Made by a program: the position numbers and the translations under genes. A stretch of 42,907 bases of DNA from a virus, in the IMG/VR virus record IMGVR_UViG_3300011013_000001, positions 64,001 through 106,907 of that record; one strand, written 5' to 3'. The first letter of the stretch is position 1. Every line of letters begins with the position of its first letter. Shown in pieces: positions 8,194 through 16,283 of the stretch. Under the pieces are notes generated by a model. The model did no database searches and was not told the DNA's origin. It was given only the letters and a program-made list of their open reading frames with translations.

Positions 8194-8555
8194 GTGAAAA
8201 TGATAAAGCAATAGAGATTGAGCGAAGCGCTGATGGCGTGGGAGAATGTGTGCCGGCGACAATACTTGTCGGTTACGTGCGAAAAATTAACGAAGGTAGA
8301 GCGTTGAAACTATCAGTGAACGTGAGTGCGTTTGAAGATTGCAGCACTTATACTGTGGCTGATGGTCAGTCGTATGTGTCGTTGACTATGAACGCTGCCA
8401 GCGTGAGTAAGGTATTGAGCGGCGAGAGAGCGGTGACGACTTTGGGTCATACGATGGAAGGTGATGGTCACGAATGGGAACACGAGAGGACTAAAGACAA
8501 CGTGTCTTATTTCACATGCACGGACTGCGGTGCTGCTAAGGTGGTGGAACTTTGA
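8190..8555 (+). CDS. Small protein with C-terminal zinc-ribbon-like tail
   Basis: 121 aa, ATG overlapping the previous TGA. The tail GHEWEHERTKDNVSYFTCTDCG gives two His and a CxxC pair, a typical zinc arrangement. The first 80 residues look mainly beta. Function unknown. Confidence 0.75.
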   Translation: MSENDKAIEIERSADGVGECVPATILVGYVRKINEGRALKLSVNVSAFEDCSTYTVADGQSYVSLTMNAASVSKVLSGERAVTTLGHTMEGDGHEWEHERTKDNVSYFTCTDCGAAKVVEL

Positions 8556-8803
8556 CTAAGATGACTCACCATCGCGAATCGTACGAGAGCGTGTGCGATG
8601 CGGCGAACTTGTATCTCGGGCCTGAGATGATTCAGAACGAGGGCTTCGTGCCTGACAGCGACCTGCTTAGTAAGCATTGGCTTACTTACATTGAGGAGCA
8701 CAAGTGCGACTTAGTGTCAGCGCTTGACGCTGATACTATCGCTGAACAGATACTTCTGACCGCCGACACCATTGACGCTGCCCGTATGGAGGCGAGCGAA
8801 TGA
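8552..8803 (+). CDS. Unknown acidic protein, 83 aa
   Basis: A TTG at 8552 overlaps the preceding stop; ATG 8561 is the alternative start. Mostly helical and acidic (LSKHWLTYIEEHKCDLVSALDADTIAEQ). No family recognised. Confidence 0.65.
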   Translation: MTKMTHHRESYESVCDAANLYLGPEMIQNEGFVPDSDLLSKHWLTYIEEHKCDLVSALDADTIAEQILLTADTIDAARMEASE

Positions 8804-9012
8804 CAGTTATGAGTAGAGAAGAGAAAATGAATGTGTTGATTCGTAATGATATTGAATCAATTGAACAGTCAATGACGTTTAACGATACAGAGTTCTTGTG
8901 GGCTGTCTTGTCAGGTGATGGTTGGGTTCCTTATAATCAATTAACAGATGAGCAACTTGATGCAATATACAATGAAACGATAGGTGATGAAGAATCGGGG
9001 GCGAGCATTTGA
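8800..9012 (+). CDS. Unknown acidic protein, 70 aa
   Basis: ATG overlaps the preceding TGA. Begins MTVMSREEKMNVLIRNDIES and is helical and acidic. No domain seen. Confidence 0.65.
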   Translation: MTVMSREEKMNVLIRNDIESIEQSMTFNDTEFLWAVLSGDGWVPYNQLTDEQLDAIYNETIGDEESGASI

Positions 9013-9212
9013 TTGGGCCACAGGCGTATGAAAATCTGTTCTATGTGAAGCCGGTCGCTGTCAAGTATCATACGGTTGAACACGATGGCGTCCGTTTCTT
9101 CTATCACATTGATTGGGAGTTGTTTGACACGGCTGACGATTTCAAAGCGTGGTGCGCTGAGGACGTGGCCGAGCGTGGTGGCATGTATGCCGACAAGCGG
9201 GAGAGTGTGTGA
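9009..9212 (+). CDS. Unknown small protein, 67 aa
   Basis: TTG start overlapping the preceding stop. Rich in aromatic residues (VRFFYHIDWELFDTADDFKAW). No family recognised; the alternative of a later start cannot be excluded. Confidence 0.6.
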   Translation: MIGPQAYENLFYVKPVAVKYHTVEHDGVRFFYHIDWELFDTADDFKAWCAEDVAERGGMYADKRESV

Positions 9213-9760
9213 GCATGGGCGAATACATTGAGTTGAAGAACGGCGTGCAAGTCAAGTTAGGCACTTGCGATGATTGGAGGTATTACACCTACGATGAATG
9301 CGTGGAGTTTTTGACTGACGGTAAGGCGTACGCGCGTGATTGGCGGTCACTCATATCGGCTATGAATCCTGATGACGATTTCAACCCGTTGTTCCGGCAC
9401 CCTGCTTTGCCTGTGACTAACAATATGTTCACGACACAGATGGCTACGCTACCGAAGGGTATGCTTCGTGACGCTCCGCACAAGGAGATAGCGATGTATA
9501 ATTCCGCTAAGGGTGGCGGCTACGGTATCAACATATTCGTAGAGTGTCCGCAGGACGGGACGGGCAGGACTCGCACGAGTACTAACAACGACTACGACTT
9601 AGTGCAACTGCACGGACAGAAGATGATAGATGGAGCGCTCGTTGATGTGTTCGCTTGCGGTCGTTGCGGCTGCGCGTTCACGCTTGACGAGGGTGACGGA
9701 GATTTGAGGGACGCGCTTGCGAGCGTGTTCGGATTGGATGGAGTGGTGGTGGTCGCGTAA
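9209..9760 (+). CDS. Unknown protein with CGRCGC motif, 183 aa
   Basis: GTG start overlapping the previous stop; ATG at 9215 is the alternative. Near residue 150 the protein has FACGRCGCAF, which could be half of a zinc knuckle. The central part contains MYNSAKGGGYGINIFVECP. No family recognised. It is the last gene before the hairpin at 9793. Confidence 0.7.
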   Translation: MSMGEYIELKNGVQVKLGTCDDWRYYTYDECVEFLTDGKAYARDWRSLISAMNPDDDFNPLFRHPALPVTNNMFTTQMATLPKGMLRDAPHKEIAMYNSAKGGGYGINIFVECPQDGTGRTRTSTNNDYDLVQLHGQKMIDGALVDVFACGRCGCAFTLDEGDGDLRDALASVFGLDGVVVVA

Positions 9761-9792
9761 GCGTATCGTCATTGGCTTCTATCCTGACAGCG

Positions 9793-9836
9793 TTAGCCTC
9801 GCGTCTTGGTGATTTTCACCTATGGCGTGGGGCTAA
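9793..9836 (+). ncRNA. Strong RNA hairpin between two genes of the P2 operon
   Basis: TTAGCCTC pairs with GGGGCTAA, then GCGTC with GGCGT (two wobble pairs), then GGTGA with TCACC around a 3-nt loop; the total is about 18 base pairs. It lies in the only sizeable gap (9761-9886) of the operon. It is not followed by a T tract, so it is more likely an RNA processing or stability element, or a cis-regulator, than a terminator. Confidence 0.6.
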
Positions 9837-9886
9837 TGATGACTGTGCCTTTTCCGGCCTTAAAGGATATTAGAAGGTGAAATGAA

Positions 9887-10171
9887 ATGAATAAAGAGAG
9901 TGATAAGAGAACGGATGACGAGCGCCATAAAGCGCTGATGGAGAGTATGAGAGCGGATAAGGCGGCGTGTAATGCGCGTGGTCATGTTCGTAGATACGAC
10001 ACGGAAATAGAATATCGTGGTGTTTTAGGGATGGAGAAGGCGCGCTACAAGGTGGCCGCCGATGCGTTTTACAAGAACCCAAGTCCTGAGAATTGGCGAG
10101 TGTTGCAGGAATGTATGACGTATTACCAAAACATACGCCACAACTGTTCGTGGGAGCGTGATTCACAGTGA
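9887..10171 (+). CDS. Unknown charged helical protein, 94 aa
   Basis: GAAGGTG 12 nt upstream of the ATG is a good ribosome site. The N-terminal half is strongly charged (ESDKRTDDERHKALMESMRADK). No family recognised. It restarts the chain of overlapping genes after the hairpin. Confidence 0.75.
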   Translation: MNKESDKRTDDERHKALMESMRADKAACNARGHVRRYDTEIEYRGVLGMEKARYKVAADAFYKNPSPENWRVLQECMTYYQNIRHNCSWERDSQ

Positions 10172-10575
10172 GCGATAAAAAATACAAGGGGGGCATGAGC
10201 GATGAATTGGTCGCTGGTGTTGAAGCAGGGCTGAAAGGACGATACGATGTCGGGGCGGTGGAGAGCGAAGTTGATTTCCTGTGCGGTGCGATGAGCGCTG
10301 CGGAGTCGCTCGGTTTTTGGCCGCCGCCGCCGCATTGGATATTTTCGCCCATAAGTGGTGACAGTATCATTGAGGGGCAAGAGTTGAAGGACACGGTGGA
10401 GATTGAACTTGAGCGGTGCGATTTCTGTAACGGAGCCGTGCCGGTCAGCAGAAGTGTGCGCATCGGTGACCAAGAGTGGGAGTTGAAGCCTGAGTGGGGC
10501 GAGTCTGCTATGTTACTTGACGATGGTGATAACAGACTATGCGAAGACTGTTTCAGTGACGAGGTGAACGAATGA
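10168..10575 (+). CDS. Zinc-ribbon protein, 135 aa
   Basis: GTG start overlapping the previous stop. Two CxxC pairs, CDFC near residue 90 and CEDC near 128, spaced about 38 residues, form a probable zinc ribbon. A PPPP run occurs in FWPPPPHWIF. Function unknown. Confidence 0.75.
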   Translation: MSDKKYKGGMSDELVAGVEAGLKGRYDVGAVESEVDFLCGAMSAAESLGFWPPPPHWIFSPISGDSIIEGQELKDTVEIELERCDFCNGAVPVSRSVRIGDQEWELKPEWGESAMLLDDGDNRLCEDCFSDEVNE

Positions 10576-10967
10576 GCGACAATTGTGACAGTTCGCTCGC
10601 TTATGTAGCGAACGATGGTGACTATTGCCCACGCTGTAAGAGTAAGGAGATTGAAGCGGTTGATTATTCGTATGACGCTGGTATGTATTTCCATGAACGA
10701 AAGTGTTTGCACTGTGATTTCAATTGGAGCGATGAATATACGCTCGTATCGTATTACAACATTACCGACCAAACGGACAGCGGCGAGCGCTTGACCGATT
10801 TCCTGCGCGCTACTATCCGGCAGTTAGCATCGGAGTTGAGTGACGTGAAAGCGCAAGTTGAGCAGATAGACGAGATAGTCAGACAGGCAACCACAGATAA
10901 CGCACCAAGACATAGTGCTGGTGATTACTTGAACATGATTGCGAGAGTAAGGGGGTTGACAGAATGA
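10572..10967 (+). CDS. Zinc ribbon plus C-terminal coiled coil
   Basis: 131 aa. CPRC near residue 19 and CLHC near 47 form a zinc ribbon in the first half. Residues about 75-110 (FLRATIRQLASELSDVKAQV and onward) have a coiled-coil heptad pattern, so the protein may dimerise. ATG overlaps the previous TGA. Confidence 0.75.
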   Translation: MSDNCDSSLAYVANDGDYCPRCKSKEIEAVDYSYDAGMYFHERKCLHCDFNWSDEYTLVSYYNITDQTDSGERLTDFLRATIRQLASELSDVKAQVEQIDEIVRQATTDNAPRHSAGDYLNMIARVRGLTE

Positions 10968-11194
10968 TGGTCACGTTACCATTAATGAACACTGATGATA
11001 CTATCACGATTGGTAGCAGTCACGTGTTGAGCATCAAGGATTTTCGCGAAAAGGACGGTAGTATTAGACCGAACGCTGCGAGTATTTTGTTGAGCGATGG
11101 TAAATACGTCTTGGTTGGTGTTTCAAGGAGCGAAGCGGTCGGCTACTTTATAAAGCAACCACAGCAAGATGAGTCCAACCTCAAGGGGGAATAA
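10964..11194 (+). CDS. Unknown small protein whose 3' end contains promoter P3
   Basis: 76 aa starting MMVTLPLMNTDD, with the ATG overlapping the previous stop. The last 20 codons coincide with the P3 promoter: the TATA core encodes YFIKQP. A gene end fixed by a conserved promoter is unusual. No family recognised. Confidence 0.65.
   Translation: MMVTLPLMNTDDTITIGSSHVLSIKDFREKDGSIRPNAASILLSDGKYVLVGVSRSEAVGYFIKQPQQDESNLKGE
11137..11170 (+). promoter_or_regulatory. Promoter P3 (helicase operon), inside the preceding gene
   Basis: GGTCGGCTACTTTATAAAGC begins at 11137, with the core CTTTATAAAGCAACCA at 11146-11161, followed by CAGCAAGATGAGTCC. The next gene starts at 11197 with AAGGGGGA before it. 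A start site about 25 nt after the TATA box leaves about 20 nt of leader including the ribosome site. Neither class A nor class B upstream boxes are present. Confidence 0.8.
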
Positions 11195-11196
11195 AT

Positions 11197-12669
11197 ATGT
11201 TTAGAATATACAAATGGCAAGCGCAAGCGTTTGAGAATTGGAAGAGAGCGGACTACCTTCGGTCAAGTCGTTGGGATATGAGCGAGGGTCGCGTGATTGA
11301 GAACAGGAAGCAGGGCGGCACGGTCAGCGTGACTACGGGTGGGGGCAAGACCTTGCTCGGATTCATGGCGGCGTTTGATTGGTTGGATAACGGCGGCGAA
11401 CAGGTTGTCGTAGTCGTGCCGAGCAAGCGGTTGTTGTTTCAATGGCGTGACGAGTTTGAGGAATACGGTGAGTCGCCTGTGTGTTGGGGCGGGGGCTACG
11501 GTCGCCCGTCTGTCGCAGGAGCGAGAGTTGTAATCGGAATCGTCAACAGCATGAGAGCATGGACTGACGGGAACGGCGCACGACTGCTAATCGTTGACGA
11601 GTGTCACCGAATCGGTAGCGAGAAGAACGCCGTGATACCCAGCGTGATAGCGCACGATGCGGTGCTTGGTCTGTCAGCCACACCTGAGCGTAGTGATGGC
11701 CGAGACGTGACCACGCTCACCGGCCCGATTTGTTTCAAGTTAGACTATCGCGAAGCGTTGAGCGAGGGAATCATCCCTGCGTTCACGCTGAATGCTGTCG
11801 CTGTTCCGCTGAACGGGTTTGAGTCGGGTGAATACTACACGCTGACTAAGAAGATTGCCGTCATCCACGACCAACTCGGGGCGGAGTTCGGAGCGGGTGC
11901 TAACTTCTTTGCGTTGCCGCACGACAGTAGCAACCTCGTGCCGATTTTCAAAGCGTTGTGCAACAAGCGCAAACGTTTAGTGAACAACAGTAGAGGGCGC
12001 AAGGATTTTCTTGACACTTTGCTTGCGAAGCACGCCAACGATAAGGTGTTGCTGTTCCACGAAAGCGTCAGTGATTTGAACGCGTTGTTCTCTCACTACA
12101 AGGACGAGTATGACCCTGCGATGTATCATTATCAGATGGACGACAACGAAGCGCAGTTTGACCGATGGAAGCGAGGCGACACGAACCTTTTGTTGTCGTG
12201 CCGAGCGCTGAACGAAGGGATGAACGCACCGGAGACCGATGTAGCCATCATGCTTAGCGGCACGAACGGTGTCCGGTCACGGATTCAGACGCTAGGTCGC
12301 GCACTACGCGGCGAGAACGCTGTCATCTATCTTGTTTACACGCCTAACACAACTGACGTGAAAGGCTTGGCGGGTCTTGTCGGTCGTGGTGGTGTGCCTA
12401 AGAGTTTGGTAAGTCATTACGATTGGACGGGAGGTAATATGCTGAGTGCGCCTGAGCCTCAGTGGTTTGCTCTCGCTCCTGAACCCACCGAAGAGGGTAG
12501 AGCAGACACGCCTGAACACCTGCGCCTGTTCCCTCGTTCACCCTTACCCACGATTGAAGCGGCGCTCGGCAGACAGAAGAGCGTGGTTATTCAGTCGGTT
12601 GATATACCGATACCGATACCGATACCGATACCGATACCGATACCGAAGGAGGTGATGCACAATGAGTAG
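11197..12669 (+). CDS. SF2 DNA helicase, XPB/Rad25-like
   Basis: 490 aa. Motifs in order: Q-motif-like YKWQAQAFENW (5-15), Walker A TTGGGKT (46-52), DECH box (134-137), SATPERSDG motif III (160-168), and in the second RecA domain ALNEGMNAPETDVAI and QTLGRALRG (motif VI). This is the layout of XPB/UvrB-type SF2 helicases, which open DNA using ATP. The short domain between motif III and the second lobe carries a thumb-like insert. The C-terminus is odd: seven Ile-Pro units encoded by a CCGATA repeat, then KEVMHNE. It heads the P3 operon beside a second, SNF2-type helicase. Confidence 0.9.
   Translation: MFRIYKWQAQAFENWKRADYLRSSRWDMSEGRVIENRKQGGTVSVTTGGGKTLLGFMAAFDWLDNGGEQVVVVVPSKRLLFQWRDEFEEYGESPVCWGGGYGRPSVAGARVVIGIVNSMRAWTDGNGARLLIVDECHRIGSEKNAVIPSVIAHDAVLGLSATPERSDGRDVTTLTGPICFKLDYREALSEGIIPAFTLNAVAVPLNGFESGEYYTLTKKIAVIHDQLGAEFGAGANFFALPHDSSNLVPIFKALCNKRKRLVNNSRGRKDFLDTLLAKHANDKVLLFHESVSDLNALFSHYKDEYDPAMYHYQMDDNEAQFDRWKRGDTNLLLSCRALNEGMNAPETDVAIMLSGTNGVRSRIQTLGRALRGENAVIYLVYTPNTTDVKGLAGLVGRGGVPKSLVSHYDWTGGNMLSAPEPQWFALAPEPTEEGRADTPEHLRLFPRSPLPTIEAALGRQKSVVIQSVDIPIPIPIPIPIPIPKEVMHNE
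12607..12642 (+). repeat. CCGATA microsatellite encoding an Ile-Pro tail
   Basis: Six perfect tandem copies of CCGATA, in frame, give alternating Ile and Pro near the helicase C-terminus. It runs straight into GAAGGAGGTGATG, the ribosome site of the next gene. Copy number could vary between genomes without a frameshift because the unit is six bases. Confidence 0.95.
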
Positions 12670-12964
12670 ACACGAAGTAATGCTAACAATAGAAGACATA
12701 GCAAAGCGCCGATTGGTATGGGCTAAGCAACTGCTAAAGAAGAATGAGGAGTTGAAAGAGGTAGAGGGTGACCTATACACTGAACTAAGCAACCTTAACG
12801 GAGACAACGAGAAGTTAGAAGCGGAGGTTGAACGGTTGCGTAAGCGCGAAGCGACCTTTGATACTTTCATTGATTCACTTGATGTTCATAACGAACATGA
12901 GTGGATGCTTATTGAACGGATAGATGAGATACATGAGAGACTACATGGAGGCGAGGAAGAATGA
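12662..12964 (+). CDS. Coiled-coil protein, 100 aa
   Basis: AAGGAGGTGATG shortly before the ATG is a near-perfect Shine-Dalgarno. Residues about 25-65 (LLKKNEELKEVEGDLYTELS, then NEKLEAEVERLRKRE) form heptads typical of a coiled coil. It lies between two helicase genes and could bridge or regulate them. No family recognised. Confidence 0.8.
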   Translation: MSRHEVMLTIEDIAKRRLVWAKQLLKKNEELKEVEGDLYTELSNLNGDNEKLEAEVERLRKREATFDTFIDSLDVHNEHEWMLIERIDEIHERLHGGEEE

Positions 12965-14922
12965 GCGTAGCAGTTGAGCGTTACAGCGAAGAGTGGAACG
13001 GCAACACATACAGCCGTGTCTCATTCATCTTTCCTTACAACGATGCTGCGAAGAATGCCCTCAAGACTGCGCTACCTTTCCCCGCGTGCAAGTGGGATGG
13101 TGTGCGTAAGGGTTGGGGTGTGCGTGACACGCCCGCCGATTTACAGACAGCGGTGGCGGCTCTCGCTCCGTTCTACAACTTCGCTCCGTTGGTCAGCGCT
13201 TTGCCTGTGGTTGAGGCTCCGCCTCTCGCATCGTTCAGCGCACCGGACACCATCATTCTTGACTACCCGTTCCGTCCGAATTGGAAAGAGGTGAACGGGG
13301 CGGTCAAGTCGCTCGGCAACGCCAAGTTCAATATGCAGACTAAGGTTTGGAGCATACCGCTACACGCGGCACACCAAATCGCTACGGCTATTGAACCTCA
13401 CTACGCTGAACTCGCCGATGCTATTCGGTCGCTTGAACAGGTGACTACGCACGTTGACGCTGCGAGTGAACGGGTGAGCCTATCGCAAGCAGTGAAACTT
13501 GAGGACGAGAGCGCTGTCCTTGCGATGGTCGCTCCGCAGGGCAAACCGTTCCCGCACCAACTTGTCGCTCCGGCCATGTTCACGGCAGGGGGGCAACACA
13601 GGCTACTCATCGCTGACACAATGGGGTTGGGCAAGACGCTTCAGGCGCTGATGTGTATTGATGCTGCGCAGTTCAAGCGCACACTGATTGTATGTCCGGC
13701 GAACGTCAAATATACTTGGCTCGCTGAATGCGAGAAGTGGTATCAGTGGCACACGCGTAGCGTGATTCGCAACGGCAAGGACGAGGTTCAGCAGACCGCT
13801 TTCACTGTCATTAACTACGAGTTGCTGACCACTAAGTTGAGCGAGTTACAGGCGAACGACTACGATTGTATTGTGTTTGACGAGAGTCATTATCTCAAGA
13901 ACAAGGACACTGCTCGTACTAAGTCAGCACTCACCCTCGCCAATTGGCCTACGGTTAGCGGACTCATCTGTTTGTCAGGCACACCTATCCTCAACAGGCC
14001 TGCCGAGTTCTACAACGTGTTGCGTATGCTCATGCCCGGAACGTTCGCCAATTGGTTTGACTTCGTGAAGAAGTATTCAGGAGCATACAAGGGCGACTTC
14101 GGTTGGGTGACGAGTGGTGCTACTAACATAGACAAGTGCGAAGACGGCGTGACCTTACCGCTCAATCATTTGCTACGCGATGTAATGTTGCGCCGCACTT
14201 ATGACGATGCGGGGATAGCCGAAACGATGCCTGACCTTGTTCAGCAAATTGTAATGGTTGACCTTAGTGATAAGGACAGGAAACTCCACGACTCAGAACT
14301 TGACAGGTGGATGGATGAATACGATAGGCTGTCCGCACTCGGTTCGCTCCCGCAGGGTTATGCTCTTGAGATGCTGACCGCACTGCGCCACCTATGCGGA
14401 CGCATGAAGGTTCAACACGCTGTTGATTGGGCTACTAACTATCACGAGCAGACGGGCAAACCTCTCGTGGTTTTCGCTCACCATCGCGACGTGATTCTCG
14501 GAATCCATGACGGACTCAAGGGACGCACTGCTACGATTACAGGCGAGACTGCATCCGAAACGCGCCAGCAATATGTTGACCTGTTCCAAGCGGGTGACCT
14601 TGACTTCCTTGTGTGCTCAACGCTTGCAGCGAAGGAGGGTATTACACTAACGAATGCTGATACAACTCTGTTCGTTGAACGCGAGTGGGTTCCCGCATGG
14701 GAGCAACAGGCGGCCCACAGGGTCAGGCGTATGTCGCAGGAGAGTAGCGTGTGTCACCAAGTCATCCTGTCTGCGGTTAATTGTATTGACGAGCATTTTG
14801 ACAAGGTGGTAGCGGCTAAAGCCGAAGTGATTAAGCGGGTGCTTGACGGTGACGCTGAGGAGAGAGCGCAGGGTGACATCGTGAAGAGTCTCCTTGCATC
14901 CTTGACGGGGGTGGTAGCGTGA
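12961..14922 (+). CDS. SNF2 helicase with two HARP-like domains (SMARCAL1-like)
   Basis: 653 aa. The N-terminus has two similar segments, about 18-72 (FIFPYNDAAKNAL to KWDGVRKGWGVRD) and 98-150 (LDYPFRPNWKEVNGAVKSLG to KVWSIPL), that read like tandem HARP domains. HARP domains in SMARCAL1 allow strand annealing and fork reversal. The helicase core follows: GLGKT (222-226), DESH (307-310), SGTPILNRP, then the second lobe with VVFAHHRDVI and HRVRRMSQ (motif VI). It is an ATP-driven DNA remodeller, likely acting on replication forks or recombination intermediates. ATG overlaps the coiled-coil gene's stop. Confidence 0.88.
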   Translation: MSVAVERYSEEWNGNTYSRVSFIFPYNDAAKNALKTALPFPACKWDGVRKGWGVRDTPADLQTAVAALAPFYNFAPLVSALPVVEAPPLASFSAPDTIILDYPFRPNWKEVNGAVKSLGNAKFNMQTKVWSIPLHAAHQIATAIEPHYAELADAIRSLEQVTTHVDAASERVSLSQAVKLEDESAVLAMVAPQGKPFPHQLVAPAMFTAGGQHRLLIADTMGLGKTLQALMCIDAAQFKRTLIVCPANVKYTWLAECEKWYQWHTRSVIRNGKDEVQQTAFTVINYELLTTKLSELQANDYDCIVFDESHYLKNKDTARTKSALTLANWPTVSGLICLSGTPILNRPAEFYNVLRMLMPGTFANWFDFVKKYSGAYKGDFGWVTSGATNIDKCEDGVTLPLNHLLRDVMLRRTYDDAGIAETMPDLVQQIVMVDLSDKDRKLHDSELDRWMDEYDRLSALGSLPQGYALEMLTALRHLCGRMKVQHAVDWATNYHEQTGKPLVVFAHHRDVILGIHDGLKGRTATITGETASETRQQYVDLFQAGDLDFLVCSTLAAKEGITLTNADTTLFVEREWVPAWEQQAAHRVRRMSQESSVCHQVILSAVNCIDEHFDKVVAAKAEVIKRVLDGDAEERAQGDIVKSLLASLTGVVA

Positions 14923-15563
14923 AGTGGAATCCTAACACAGGTGAGTTTGTCAAACAAAAAGTGCTGAACCTGTACGCGGGCATCGGTGGTAACCGCCGTC
15001 TTTGGGGTGACGACTACGAAGTCACAGCCGTTGAGTACGACCCCGACATCGCCGCAGTCTATCAAGCGCATTTCCCTAACGATGAGATGGTAATAGGTGA
15101 CGCGGTTGAGTATGTCCTTGAACACTACAAGGATTTTGATTTCATTTGGGCAAGCCCACCATGCCCCACGCATAGCCAATACAGATACTATGTTGGTGTG
15201 AAAGGTAAGGGGTTTGACCCTGTAATACCCGATATGACTTCGCTCTACGGGCTTATCATTTTCCTCAAGCATCACTACGAAGGCCAATGGGTAGTGGAGA
15301 ACGTTCGCCCATACTACGAGCCGCTGATACCCGCGCAGAAGGTGGGCCGGCACTATGTTTGGTCCAACTTTGACATACCCGCTATCAAAAGTAAGCCTAC
15401 GCTCATCGGTAAGCGCAACAAGATAAGCGAGATGGAAGAGGCTATGGGTTACGACCTATCGTCATTCAAAATACCTAACAAGCGGCAGATTCTACGCAAC
15501 TGTGTTGAAGGTGAACTTGGTTTACATATACTCAAGGCTGCATTCTTGGAGGTGGTAGCGTGA
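14919..15563 (+). CDS. Cytosine-5 DNA methyltransferase, compact
   Basis: 214 aa from a GTG start. Motif I is LNLYAGIGGNRRLW (16-29), the PC motif IV is ASPPCPTHS (catalytic Cys82), ENV motif VI is at 127-129, and KRQILRNCVEGELG near the end looks like motifs IX/X. The enzyme would transfer methyl from S-adenosylmethionine to carbon 5 of cytosine. At about 214 aa it is short, so the target-recognition domain must be small. The first 10 residues, MKWNPNTGEF, precede the catalytic domain and recur on the next protein. It could protect viral DNA or mark it. No cognate restriction enzyme lies next to it. Confidence 0.88.
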   Translation: MKWNPNTGEFVKQKVLNLYAGIGGNRRLWGDDYEVTAVEYDPDIAAVYQAHFPNDEMVIGDAVEYVLEHYKDFDFIWASPPCPTHSQYRYYVGVKGKGFDPVIPDMTSLYGLIIFLKHHYEGQWVVENVRPYYEPLIPAQKVGRHYVWSNFDIPAIKSKPTLIGKRNKISEMEEAMGYDLSSFKIPNKRQILRNCVEGELGLHILKAAFLEVVA

Positions 15564-15994
15564 AGTGGAACGCTGACACAGGTGAGTTTGAGGTGGAGCA
15601 CGAGGCAAAGAAAGACACCATGAAAAGGGAGGTTGGAAAGACCATTGGGAGTGCGCCTCGCGCTCCGGTTACCACGAAAGGGGGTGACGAGATAAACCTT
15701 AGCACTATATTCTCAATGCTCCCTGACCATATTTTGTATGACGATACCGAGTTCCCTCGCACGCTTCCTGAAGCGGAGGCGAGGGTTCTCGCCTCTCTCG
15801 CCATTGAGTGTATCGGTGGCGATATTCTCCACAAACCACCATACTCAGGCTACGCACAATGGACTGATGCGCAACAGCGCAGGTTCCGCAAGGCTGAAAT
15901 GAACATCGCCCTTCGCTTGCTACGGATTGCGGGGAAGAGACACCCTGCGCCGGAGACGCAGGAACATGACGAAGGAAACAATTTACCCTTGTAG
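15560..15994 (+). CDS. Unknown protein carrying the MKWN-TGEF N-terminal tag
   Basis: 144 aa, GTG start. It begins MKWNADTGEFEVEHE; its first 10 residues match the methyltransferase N-terminus at 7, and 20 bp around both starts are identical (14910-14929 and 15551-15570). The rest is unlike the methyltransferase: a helical region (PEAEARVLASLAIECIGGD, then RRFRKAEMNIALRLLRIAGK). No family recognised. Confidence 0.75.
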   Translation: MKWNADTGEFEVEHEAKKDTMKREVGKTIGSAPRAPVTTKGGDEINLSTIFSMLPDHILYDDTEFPRTLPEAEARVLASLAIECIGGDILHKPPYSGYAQWTDAQQRRFRKAEMNIALRLLRIAGKRHPAPETQEHDEGNNLPL

Positions 15995-16283
15995 TATTGA
16001 ACATGATGGACGATGGACGACCGCTAACGGTCGCAGAATATCGCTGATAGGTCAGCATTTTGACACGCCGAATGGGACGGAGTGGCGTGAAGAGGAGATT
16101 AGGTTCGTTAGCATAGCGGCTGAATCAATAGACGAGTGTCCCGAATGCGCCGCGCCTGTATCTAATAGCGCGCCGATGCTTGAAGGCGTGGCGCATCAGA
16201 TTTACCCATGTTGCGTGTGCGACAATTTCGTATGGTCAAGACGTAAACTTGTATCAAATGAAATGGCGGAGGAATACGCATGA
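15966..16283 (+). CDS. Zinc-ribbon protein, 105 aa
   Basis: Begins MTKETIYPCSIEHDGRW; I prefer ATG 15966, with an AGACGCAGGA upstream, over an earlier in-frame start at 15927 that would lie inside the previous gene. CPEC near residue 59 and CCVC near 83 form a zinc ribbon. Overlaps the previous gene by 29 nt. Confidence 0.75.
   Translation: MTKETIYPCSIEHDGRWTTANGRRISLIGQHFDTPNGTEWREEEIRFVSIAAESIDECPECAAPVSNSAPMLEGVAHQIYPCCVCDNFVWSRRKLVSNEMAEEYA

Noticed and set aside
9780-9890. ATGATGA after the hairpin resembles a C box of a C/D RNA
   Set aside because: No D box or second box is found at the needed spacing downstream.
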